Origin: Thalassia testudinum
Lineage: Eukaryota > Streptophyta > Magnoliopsida > Alismatales > Hydrocharitaceae
DNA: 64,000 bases
Assembly: GCA_037157565.1 (NCBI GenBank)
Contig: JAZHRO010000036.1
Coordinates: forward strand, 137,694,501-137,758,500
Reading direction: 5' to 3'
Shown here: positions 1-9,132 of the stretch, piece by piece
Position numbering within the stretch: the stretch's first letter is position 1
Layout: every line of letters begins with the position of its first letter
Notes under the pieces: model-generated
Seen by the model: the letters and a program-made list of their open reading frames with translations, nothing else
Database searches by the model: none
What the model was told of the DNA's origin: nothing
Translations under genes and position numbers: made by a program

Positions 1-38
1 AGCTAGTAGAGTAGCGTAAAATGACCGTGGTTGGGGGG
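1..38 (+). other. Leader fragment of element E, left of the A insertion
   Basis: These bases match the leader that lies just upstream of the coding region in element D (near 43608-43645) and, on the minus strand, in element C (near 56230-56275). The matching sequence resumes at 21550, directly after element A. Positions 34-38 are the left copy of A's GGGGG target-site duplication. E's 5' LTR and PBS must lie left of the window. Confidence 0.8.
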
Positions 39-916
39 TGATGAGAACCTCATCATGAGCCATAACTAGCTCATTTTGACCTAATGCAGAGAATAAAAGC
101 TCCTACATAACCTTAGAAAGGCTTGGCTCAGAGAGATTCTGAGTTTGCAAAGAAAACATAAACTGAGGGGTAAAAATGCAATTTCACCAATCCGATCTGA
201 AAATAGGGTAACTCAGGGTCCAAACATAGGTCAAAATAACCTAATAATAAGAAAAGTGGGATGAGATGACTCAATAAGGGCTACAGTAACTCCAAGGAAT
301 TAAATGACAGCCTGTAACCCTAAAAATAAACCCACTTCAATTCACGTGGTTCGAGGCAAGGTAAAAATCAAATAAACACTATAAAATTCATAGAAAAATA
401 ATCTCGAGGGTTTAGGACTTTCAATTTGGCCATAGGAACCCATTTTGACCTACATTGAGAACCATGCCCAATTAACAACTTAATTTGGGTTTTTGCGTAA
501 ATTGACCGGTCAAACAAGGTTTAATCTAGAAATAAAATTCACCATCAGAATCCTTAGGTCCTAATTAGTCATGTATAAAAACTTGGGCCTAAGAAGAAAC
601 CTTCTTGACCAACTTTACACTTTGGTCCTCATACATTTATTTTTTGGCCCTCAACTTTTGAACCCTCACATTTTGGCCCCTAACTCTCCTTCGTTCTTTG
701 TGTTTAGGTCCCTCCTGCAAAACCTGAGCAGCGCCATGCTCCGGCGACCTTGCGCGGAGCATGGCGCTGCGCAGGGTGTTGGAGGGGCCCTGGCAAGTCA
801 ATGGGGGGTACCCTGCGTCGTCAGCCACTGCAGGGACACCCCCCTGAGTGCTGCGACCGCCCATACCGCCCGTGCAAATGCACGGATGGTATGGGTCTCC
901 TTCCTCCGGCGTCCTC
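39..916 (+). repeat. Element A 5' LTR, segment 1 of 3
   Basis: Matches the start of the 3' LTR (18764 to about 19641). The LTR opens with a short inverted repeat, TGATGAGAACCTCATCA. The segment ends at 912-916 (TCCTC), the left target duplication of the reverse solo LTR. Short open frames here are on both strands and are not conserved as proteins. Confidence 0.95.
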
Positions 917-3636
917 TGACGTGGCGACAACTAGGTTTTGTTATAGCGTTGTAGTACAGTTAGTTATTGCCATCATTCACTAATATTTATTACTCGGAAA
1001 ATAAAGTTCTCCCGAGGTCGAACTCAGGGAGCAAGTTGTATTCTAGGGGTACAAATTCTTATTACAAAAATAAAGTGAGAGAGAGAGAGATGAGAATTTG
1101 GCTTCTTCTTCTCTTCTTTCTTCCTCTTTGGCTTTTGGTTTCTTCTTCTTTGTTTATCTCCTTGTGGTCTTCTTCTTCTACCTTCTGTTCTTCAGATCTT
1201 CTTTTTACTTCTTTCTTCTGATCTTCTTCTCGTGCTCTTCTGCTTTTGCTGTCAGGACGTCGTCTCTCCTTTCTTCTTTTTCTTTCTGTCTTCTTTATCT
1301 GCAGCAGTGGTGATGTTCTTCTTCTTTCTTTTCTGCCTTCAGAGCGTCATCTGATTTTCCACTCAGACGACTTAAGTCGCCGCTGCTACAGTGCCGCTCG
1401 GTGCTCCTTCCTTCAGTCTTCTTCTTCTTCTCTTCAGCCCTTCCGCAGTCCCTTCACCTGTGCCTGCACACTCAAAGTTCCAATCAGAGACGGCAAAACC
1501 TACTCTACCCTCCCCCACCCACGTTTCTCTCTCACAGAAGCCGCTCTTAGGAAAGCTCTCCCAGAGCAACCGGGTAATCGGGTACGCAGGTCGCGCCCGG
1601 GTCCAGGCCCACCGGCGTGCGGTGGTGGGCGAGGAGTGCAGGTCGGGCTTAGTCGGGTCGGGCCAGGTCCGCGAGGCGTGCGTGCGGACGAGGCCGGGTA
1701 GTCGGGCGGGTGAAGGGGACCTCACCCCGTGAACTGAGGCGAACAGCTTAAGGCACCTTTTGCCTTTAAGCGCCCGTTCGCCTCAGTGGCTTTCCGAGGT
1801 GGGACTAAATGTCCCACCCCAATTTGGATGCTTGCGCGGAGGAAGCAGCGGCAGTCGAGGCAAAGCGCGGGGGCTTCGCGCGAGAGCTTCGCCTCAACTG
1901 CAGCCTGGCACTTCACGAAGACGCCTCGCACTTCCTGGGAGCGTGACCTGGGCGTGGCGCACCTGGGGCAGTAGGTGAAGAAGCTGCTTCGCTTCAACAA
2001 TGGCGGCGGCGAGCGCAGGTACCTGCTCACAGAGAAACGGCCTCTCAGCCCAATCAGAAATGCGGAGGACCTTCGCCGTGGCACGGCGAAGGTGGTCGGG
2101 GGGTGTGCAGGCGGCGGGGCGGAGCCTAAGGGCCGCCCTAGGTCAAACTGCAGGTTGGGAGATGGGTTTGTTCGGTGGAGTTGCAGAGGGTGATTTGGGG
2201 GAAGTGGAAGGGCGGAGGTTGATCAGGGTGAGGAGGCGGAGGTTCTGCGGTGGTCGGCGAGACGTGTGGGTTGCTGGAGTGATGGGAGCGGGTCGCCGGA
2301 GTAGGGGCCGGAGGTGGAGAAGGTGAGGGTGATTGGTCGGATCGGGGCAACAGTAAAGATGTAAAGTGAGGAAAAGGAAGAGGGGAGGAAGAGGAGGAGT
2401 TCTACCTACTTAGCAGGACGAGGAGGGGCTGGAACAGGCGACAGTCGTATCGACTGTCGCCGGAGAAGAAGCTGCCCAGAGGAAGGAGCGACGGCGAGGA
2501 GAGGACTGGAGAGGCGCGCGCTGGGTGCGGCGCGGTGCGGGAAGAGTAGGGGAAGGCAGCTCTGCTGCTGGTAGTGCGGCAGAACGACGAGGAGGAGGAG
2601 GGAAAAACCGCTGGAGCTGGAGGGCTTCCTGTCGGAGTGGGAAGAGAGTGAAAAGAGGGTGTTTCTCCGTCAGGACCGAGCTGACAAGAACGGCGGAGCG
2701 ACGGGGGTATTTATAGGGGCAGAATCAGAGAGGAGGGCGGAGGGAGACGACGTGTCTCCCTCGCCGGAGGACGCCGGAAGAAGGAGACCCATACCGTCCG
2801 TGCGTTCGCACGGCCGGTATGGTGGGTTGCAGCGACCAGGGGGTGTTCCTGCGACGGCTGACGATGCAGGGCACCCCCATTTGACCTGGCAGGCCCTCTC
2901 CCTTACCCTGTGCGGCGCCATGCTCCGCACAAGGTCGCCGGAGTGTGGTGCCGGTAGGTTTTGCAGGGAGGACCTGAATGTAAAGAACGAAGAAGAGTTA
3001 GGGGCCAAAATGCGAGGGTTCAAAAGTTGAGGGCCAAAAAGTAAATAGATGATGACCAAAATGTAAAGTTGGTCAAGAAGGTTTCTCCTTAGGCTCAAGT
3101 TTTTATACGTGACTAATTAGGACCTAAGGATTCTGATGGTGAATTTTATTTCTAGATAAAACCTTGTTTGACCGGTCAATTTACGTAAAAACCCAAATTA
3201 AGTTATTAATTGGGCATGGTTCTCAATGTAGGTCAAAATGGGTTCCGAAGGCCAAATTGAAGGTTCTAAACCCTAGAGATTATTTTTCTATGAATTTTAG
3301 AGGGTTTATTCTATTTTTACTTTGCCTTGAACCTCGTGAATTGAAGTGGGTTTGTTTTAAGGTTACAGATTATCATTTAGTTCCTTGGAATTGCTGTAGC
3401 CCTTATCAGATCATCCCACTTCCCTTCTTATTCGGTTTGTTTGACCTATGTTTGGACCCTGAATTACCCTGTATGCAGATTATACTGGTAAAATTGCATT
3501 TTTACCCCTTATGACTTGTTTTCTCCTTAAACTCAGAATTCTCTGAGTTAAGCCTTTCCTTGAGTTATGTAGGAGCTTTTATCCTTTGTATTAGGTCAAA
3601 ATGAGCTAGTTATGGCTCATGATGAGGTTCTCATCA
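917..3636 (-). mobile_element. Reverse-oriented solo LTR of the A family
   Basis: The reverse complement aligns along its whole length with the A LTR (18764-21549), with more divergence than the two A LTRs show from each other. On the plus strand it begins TGACGTGG and ends TTCTCATCA, so termini are TG and CA. The duplication TCCTC is present at 912-916 and 3637-3641, and removing 2725 bp restores the uninterrupted LTR seen at 19632-19650. There is no PBS or polypurine tract at either end, so it is a solo LTR produced by LTR-LTR recombination. Its TATA-like box on the minus strand is 2708-2715. Confidence 0.95.
2708..2715 (-). promoter_or_regulatory. TATA box of the reverse solo LTR
   Basis: Minus-strand TATAAATA in the same context (CCCC before, CCCC after) as the TATA boxes of both A LTRs. 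Confidence 0.6.
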
Positions 3637-4117
3637 TCCTCCGGCGAGGGAGACACGCCGTCTCCCTCCACCCTCCTCTCTGATTCTACCCCTATAAATA
3701 CCCCCGTCGCTCCGCCGTTCTTCGCAGCTGGGATCTGACAGAGACACCCCCTCAATTCCTCCCTTCCCACTCCGACAGACGCCCCCTTGCTCTGGCGGCC
3801 TCTCCTCCTCCTCGTCGCCCTACCGCACTACCAGCAGCAGGGTTACCTTCCCTCGATCTTTCCGCGTCACGCCGCACCCAGCTGGCGCCTCTCCGGTCCC
3901 TTCCTCGCTGCCGCCCCTTCCTCTGGGCAGTTTCTTCTCTGGCGACAGTCGATATGACTGTCGCCTGCGCCAACCCCTCTTCGTCCAGCTTAATAGGTAA
4001 AACTTCTCTTCTTCCTCCCCTCTTTCTTTTCCATACTGAAAACCCTTACTGTCGGCCCCGATTTCCCACCGATCATCCTCACCTTCTCCACCTCCGGCCA
4101 AACTCCGGCGAACTGCT
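3637..4117 (+). repeat. Element A 5' LTR, segment 2 of 3
   Basis: Continues segment 1 and matches about 19642-20117 of the 3' LTR. It carries the LTR TATA box at 3693-3700 and ends at 4113-4117 (CTGCT), the left target duplication of element B. Confidence 0.95.
3693..3700 (+). promoter_or_regulatory. TATA box of element A 5' LTR
   Basis: TATAAATA followed by a C-rich stretch, at the same LTR position as 19693-19700. About 940 bp downstream of the LTR start once insertions are removed, which places U3 upstream and R/U5 downstream. Confidence 0.65.
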
Positions 4118-4526
4118 TGTTGGTGCTAGAGCACCACGATCATTTGTTTTGATGATAACAAAACACGTGTTATTTAACATTTGCAATTTGAGTCCTAGAT
4201 TTCAGGTCAATTGCAAATGAGGACGTGTTTAGACGAAGTTCAAGCTCGCATCCAGGACGGATTGGAGGAGCTTGACGGAAAACACAGGAGGTTCGCGTGG
4301 AGCGAAAGATTGGAGATGGAAGACAAGAAGAATATGATAGATTCTTTTTTATCCTTTCATGTATCTCTTGTATTTATTTTCTTGCTCTTTTTGATTCCTT
4401 AGAACATTATGTTAAAGAGCCTCAAAGTACCCTAAAAGTAGTTCTAGGAACACCTGCACAACCCTAGGATACTTAGGTTTTCTGTAGAATACTTAGAAAA
4501 CCAATATAGGGCTCAAACAGCATTTC

Positions 4527-5070
4527 CAGACGTCTAATCCCAAAATCAGACGTCTGATAAAGAATTTTAAGACATCTGACTGGTGTTTCAGACGTCCGAT
4601 AACTGTTAGGCTGGACATAGTTAGTTCTGTCTGATGAAATCAGACGTCCAGACCTTAGACCAGACGTCTTAGGAGACGTCTGATGACTTTGCCAGACGTC
4701 CAGTTAGTGGACCGTTGGCTGGCTTAGAAAACACTCAAGATTATGACCGTTAGAGCCTTATCAGACGTCCATAGGACTTACCAGACGTCTGATAAATGAC
4801 CGTTTTACCTCGGCTGACCCAAAATCTCTTCTCAGAGATTTTCTAGCCGTTGCAACGTTTGGAAATCAATTCTCACAGTAAAAGTAGGTTTCCAGACGTC
4901 CAGACATAGTTCCAGACGTCCTGTATGTCGTCTGATGGACTTGCACAAAAACCCTGTTTAGATCTGATTCGAGTCAGGGAGAAACCCGCATAGAATCAGA
5001 CGTCTGACCTTGGAATCAGACGTCTTAAAGTGGCCTTCCAGACGTCTGATGCCAGAGTTAGACGTCTGAT
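4527..5070 (+). promoter_or_regulatory. Array of GACGTC-core palindromes in B U3
   Basis: At least fifteen copies of AGACGTCT or AGACGTCC, often in the larger form CAGACGTCTGAT, spread over about 540 bp and ending about 110 bp before the TATA box. GACGTC has the ACGT core bound by plant bZIP factors, which is known of that family. A role as enhancer is inference. Confidence 0.6.
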
Positions 5071-5179
5071 AACCCTGTCAAATGCAATCATTGTCCTGAT
5101 TTCGGCCTGATTCTCTTGGGCTTTGCACCCAACGGCTATGGAAGCTTTTCCAAGCCTTCCAAAGCCTTCCTAAGGCCTC

Positions 5180-5187
5180 TATAAATA
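5180..5187 (+). promoter_or_regulatory. TATA box of B 5' LTR
   Basis: TATAAATA within CTCTATAAATAGAG, repeated at 8444-8451 in the 3' LTR. Confidence 0.7.
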
Positions 5188-5871
5188 GAGGGGAACCTTT
5201 GTAACACAAACACACTTAGAAAGACAACATAAGAGACACTTAGAAATACACTTGGATACACTTAGCTACACATTTTCACACTCTTGTGTCCAAGAAGTTC
5301 TTGCTCTCCAAGCTCAAGCTCTACATCTTGAGAGCATCAAACAGTTTGCGCGCCCGCTCTCCCGCTGTTGATAACGAGAGCGACGTAGCGCCATCGCGTG
5401 GCACACGCACCGCGTCATCGTCGACGCACTCCTTGTAAAGGGGAGTTTCCTATTTCCTATAGAAGCTAGGTTTAATTTTGTTGGCTCTATAGGACTGTTG
5501 TTTTATTTTATCTTTGTATTTTGGTTGGGTATTCGCTTTGCGAATTCCCGTCTCCTTCGTGGGACAAAATCCTTCTCGTGGAGAGAAGGGGTTGAGGAAC
5601 GCTACCCTCGTACTTGTAGCGTGGTTGTACTGAGGTTGAATCACCCTCGTTCAAAGTGATTCGTTTAGTGGATTTTGATCAACTTGGTTGATCGGAAAAT
5701 CCTAACTCGAGAGGGTTAGGTGGTGGTTTTCACCCGGTTTGGGTTTCCACCTAAAAATACCTGTGTACATTGTGCGATTGATTTTTGTGAGATTGCTTTA
5801 TATTTCAATTCCGCATTTTTTTTTGTTACGCTAATCTCACCCCCTCCTAGTACAAGGGTAGAACTTTCAAT

Positions 5872-5883
5872 TGGTATCAGAGC
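5872..5883 (+). other. Primer-binding site of B (initiator tRNA-Met)
   Basis: TGGTATCAGAGC lies two bases after the LTR end and is the classic complement of the 3' end of plant initiator tRNA-Met, the usual primer of Ty1/copia elements. Confidence 0.95.
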
Positions 5884-5926
5884 AGGTCTCGCATTTTCGG
5901 CGTTACAAACCGGCGAGGATCTAAAC

Positions 5927-7066
5927 ATGGAGGGAAGCTGTTCCACAAGTAGGATTTCCGAGGAGCAGTCCACAACCCGTCCGCCCTACTTTGACGGGAA
6001 CAACTACAGCTACTGGAAGCTGAGGATGAAGACGTGGCTCCAAGCCACTGAATTCGAGATATGGGGATGTTGCGAAACCCCATATGAGATCTCGAAGCGA
6101 CCCCAAGGAGGCTACTCGCAGGTGCAGATTCTAGAGCTCTCACTCAACGCAAAGGCAATGAATGCCCTGTATTGCGCGTTGAGTCCGGAAGAGTTTGAGA
6201 AAATCCAAGAGTGCACCACCGCCCACGAGATATGGAGAAGGTTGGAAGGCACTCATGAAGAGACAAGCTCGGAAGAAGATCACGAGAAGGAGGAAACCGC
6301 TTGCTTTGGTTTCATGGCCAGAGGAACCAATAGCGACAGTGAAAGCGGAAGCGACTCCGACGACGAGGTAAATCTTGATCTTCAAGAAGCTTTTAATGAA
6401 CTTTTTGAGATTAGTAAATCACTTAGGATAGAAAACAAAAGCATGAAGAAGAACCTTAGTTTTCTTAGAAATGAAAATGATAGGTTAGAAATAAAACTTA
6501 AGGATCTAGAAGCTAGTCCTAAAAATGATAACCTATTATTAGAAAATCAAAACCTCATCAATGAAAATAATAAATTGATTGAGGAAAATAATAGTCTAAA
6601 GTTAGAAATTTTTGATTTAAAGACTAAGATGCAAATTATAGAAAGAGAAATTGCATGTCTTAGGGAAAATTCTAACAAATTAATCAACAAAGTAGATAAG
6701 TTTTATAGCCCTAAGGTTGAGAAAGGATCTCCGTCAAGGAGACCCGCTAACAGATCCGGATCCAAGCTCACTTGGATACCGAAGAAAAAATTAGAATCTT
6801 GTTTTGTAGGGTTCAGGGATGACTACAACATAAAGGACTGGACCTACAAGCTCAAGGCTGGTCAACTTAAGTTGGGAGAACCAATGAGTAGACCAAGGAG
6901 GAGAAGAAGAAGACCGACGAGACGGCGAACAAACGACGGACCCACCGCACGTCGACCACCAGATTGGAGACCGGCGCCGATGCCCGGGCCTCCAAGCTAC
7001 AGATGGGAGCCCCATCCGATGTGGCATCCACCACCACCATTCGGGCCATTTTATTGGCCATGGTAG
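5927..7066 (+). CDS. Gag-derived protein of element B, internally deleted
   Basis: A 379-residue frame; I choose the ATG at 5927, 43 bp after the PBS, because the upstream part of the open frame lies in the LTR. Residues of about 20-105 resemble the N-terminal copia Gag domain (DUF4219/UBN2 type: Y-F-D-G-N-N-Y then W-K-L-R-M, later A-H-E-I-W-R-R-L). The frame then jumps to an acidic Ser/Asp/Glu stretch and a Leu/Asn/Glu-rich coiled coil (about 155-255). It ends in an Arg-rich run and a Pro/Trp/His-rich tail (about 325-379). The core of the Gag domain and the CCHC zinc knuckle are absent, and so is all of pol. The frame is intact, so a coiled-coil Gag fragment could be made. It could instead be a remnant kept open only because it is young. 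Confidence 0.8.
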   Translation: MEGSCSTSRISEEQSTTRPPYFDGNNYSYWKLRMKTWLQATEFEIWGCCETPYEISKRPQGGYSQVQILELSLNAKAMNALYCALSPEEFEKIQECTTAHEIWRRLEGTHEETSSEEDHEKEETACFGFMARGTNSDSESGSDSDDEVNLDLQEAFNELFEISKSLRIENKSMKKNLSFLRNENDRLEIKLKDLEASPKNDNLLLENQNLINENNKLIEENNSLKLEIFDLKTKMQIIEREIACLRENSNKLINKVDKFYSPKVEKGSPSRRPANRSGSKLTWIPKKKLESCFVGFRDDYNIKDWTYKLKAGQLKLGEPMSRPRRRRRRPTRRRTNDGPTARRPPDWRPAPMPGPPSYRWEPHPMWHPPPPFGPFYWPW

Positions 7067-7110
7067 GTGAGGTAAAACCCTTTACCCTATCGTTTTATCA
7101 GTAGCATTTA

Positions 7111-7393
7111 GATAGGGGGAGTTAAAAATTAATGAGCTAATTGTCAATTTTTAAGGGGGAGATGAAAGGTAGCTAAATTTCCTTTAGAAAGGGGGAGAAA
7201 AATAATAGCTATCGCATTGTTACAAAAAGGGGGAGAATATTACCTTTGTTAAAATAAACTCATAGAAGAGCATGTTTTAAGGGGGAGTTATAGGAAATGT
7301 AAAATCAATTAAGCCTTTTTGATAATGTCAAAAAGGGGGAGGATTTTTATGCATTATTATTTACGGTTTTGTCATCATCAAAAAGGGGGAGAT
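7111..7393 (+). repeat. Multiple polypurine tracts before B 3' LTR
   Basis: Seven copies of an A(1-5)GGGGGAG-type tract at about 7113, 7154, 7188, 7224, 7279, 7330 and 7380, spaced 35-50 bp. The last directly abuts the 3' LTR and is the likely plus-strand primer. Confidence 0.85.
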
Positions 7394-9132
7394 TGTTGGT
7401 GCTAGAGCACCACGATCATTTGTTTTGATGATAACAAAACACGTGTTATTTAACATTTGCAATTTGAGTCCTAGATTTCAGGTCAATTGCAAATGAGGAC
7501 GTGTTTAGACGGAGTTCAAGCTCGCATCCAGGACGGATTGGAGGAGCTTGACGGAAAACACAGGAGGTTCGCGTGGAGCGAAAGATTGGAGATGGAAGAC
7601 AAGAAGAATATGATAGATTCTTTTTTATCCTTTCATGTATCTCTTGTATTTATTTTCTTACTCTTTTTGATTCCTTAGAACATTATGTTAAAGAGCCTCA
7701 AAGTACCCTAAAAGTAGTCCTAGGAACACCTGCACAACCCTAGGATACTTAGGTTTTCTGTAGAATACTTAGAAAACCAATATAGGGCTCAAACAGCATT
7801 TCCAGACGTCTAATCCCAAAATCAGACGTCTGATAAAGAATTTTAAGACGTCTGACTGGTGTTTCAGACGTCCGATAACTGTTAGGCTGGACATAGTTAG
7901 TTCTGTCTGATGAAATCAGACGTCCAGACCTTAGACCAGACGTCTGATGACTTTGCCAGACGTCCAGTTAGTGGACCGTTGGCTGGCTTAGAAAACACTC
8001 AAGATTATGACCGTTAGAGCCTTATCAGACGTCCATAGGACTTACCAGACGTCTGATAAATGACCGTTTTGCCTCGGCTGACCCAAAATCTCTTCTCAGA
8101 GATTTTCTAGCCGTTGCAACGTTTGGAAATCAATTCCCACAGTAAAAGTAGGTTTCCAGACGTCCAGACATAGTTCCAGACGTCCTGTATGTCGTCTGAT
8201 GGACTTGCACAAAAACCCTGTTTAGATCTGATTCGAGTCAGGGAGAAACCCGCATAGAATCAGACGTCTGACCTTGGAATCAGACGTCTTAAAGTGGCCT
8301 TCCAGACGTCTGATGCCAGAGTTAGACGTCTGATAACCCTGTCAAATGCAATCATTGTCCTGATTTCGGCCTGATTCTCTTGGGCTTTGCACCCAACGGC
8401 TATGGAAGCTTTTCCAAGCCTTCCAAAGCCTTCCTAAGGCCTCTATAAATAGAGGAGAACCTTTGTAACACAAACACACTTAGAAAGACAACATAAGAGA
8501 CACTTAGAAATACACTTGGATACACTTAGCTACACATTTTCACACTCTTGTGTCCAAGAAGTTCTTGCTCTCCAAGCTCAAGCTCTACATCTTGAGAGCA
8601 TCAAACAGTTTGCGCGCCCGCTCTCCCGCTGTTGATAACGAGAGCGACGTAGCGCCATCGCGTGGCACACGCACCGCGTCATCGTCGACGCACTCCTTGC
8701 AAAGGGGAGTTTCCTATTTCCTATAGAAGCTAGGTTTAATTTTGTTGGCTCTATAGGACTGTTGTTTTATTTTATCTTTGTATTTTGGTTGGGTATTCGC
8801 TTTGCGAATTCCCGTCTCCTTCGTGGGACAAAATCCTTCTCGTGGAGAGAAGGGGTTGAGGAACGCTACCCTCGTACTTGTAGCGTGGTTGTACTGAGGT
8901 TGAATCACCCTCGTTCAAAGTGATTCGTTTAGTGGATTTTGATCAACTTGGTTGATCGGAAAATCCTAACTCGAGAGGGTTAGGTGGTGGTTTTCACCCG
9001 GTTTGGGTTTCCACCTAAAAATACCTGTGTACATTGTGCGATTGATTTTTGTGAGATTGCTTTATATTTCAATTCCGCATTTTTTTTGTTACGCTAATCT
9101 CACCCCCTCCTAGTACAAGGGTAGAACTTTCA
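7394..9132 (+). repeat. Element B 3' LTR
   Basis: 1739 bp, nearly identical to 4118-5869. Palindrome array at 7802-8332, TATA box at 8444-8451. Ends CTTTCA, followed by the right target duplication CTGCT. Confidence 0.95.
8444..8451 (+). promoter_or_regulatory. TATA box of B 3' LTR
   Basis: TATAAATA in the same position as in the 5' LTR. If used, transcription would run into the remainder of A's 5' LTR. Confidence 0.6.

Larger units (their letters stand above)
4118..5869 (+). repeat. Element B 5' LTR
   Basis: 1752 bp, TG to CA. U3 holds a dense series of GACGTC-core palindromes (4527-5070), then a TATA box at 5180-5187, then a GC-rich stretch near 5346-5440. It differs from the 3' LTR by an additional 12 bp at about 4669-4680 that contains one further GACGTC motif. 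Confidence 0.95.
4118..9132 (+). mobile_element. Element B: young non-autonomous Sirevirus-like (Ty1/copia) element
   Basis: Seen: two nearly identical LTRs (4118-5869 and 7394-9132) starting TGTTGG and ending CTTTCA, an initiator-Met PBS, a short internal region of about 1.5 kb with one Gag-derived frame, and a series of purine tracts before the 3' LTR. The duplication CTGCT lies at 4113-4117 and 9133-9137, and the empty site is readable at 20110-20120 in A's 3' LTR. By eye the LTRs differ by about eight substitutions, all transitions, plus indels of 12 bp and 1 bp. Known: coiled-coil Gag, several polypurine-like tracts and palindrome-rich LTRs are described for Sireviruses. No protease, integrase, RT or RNase H remains, so it would depend on an autonomous relative. 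Confidence 0.92.

Noticed and set aside
1098..2716. Many overlapping frames of 60-150 residues in 1098-2716 and in 19526-20380.
   Set aside because: They fall in U3/R/U5 of A-family LTRs, overlap on both strands and break at different places in different LTR copies.
4211..4402. Identical 63-residue frames at 4211-4402 and 7487-7678, and 64-residue frames at 5450-5644 and 8714-8908 (minus).
   Set aside because: The repeats are simply the two LTRs of element B; no protein family is recognisable.
7111..7393. Regular purine tracts considered as a CRISPR-like array.
   Set aside because: Units are short purine tracts in a plant retrotransposon with no spacer-repeat structure; they fit multiple polypurine tracts.
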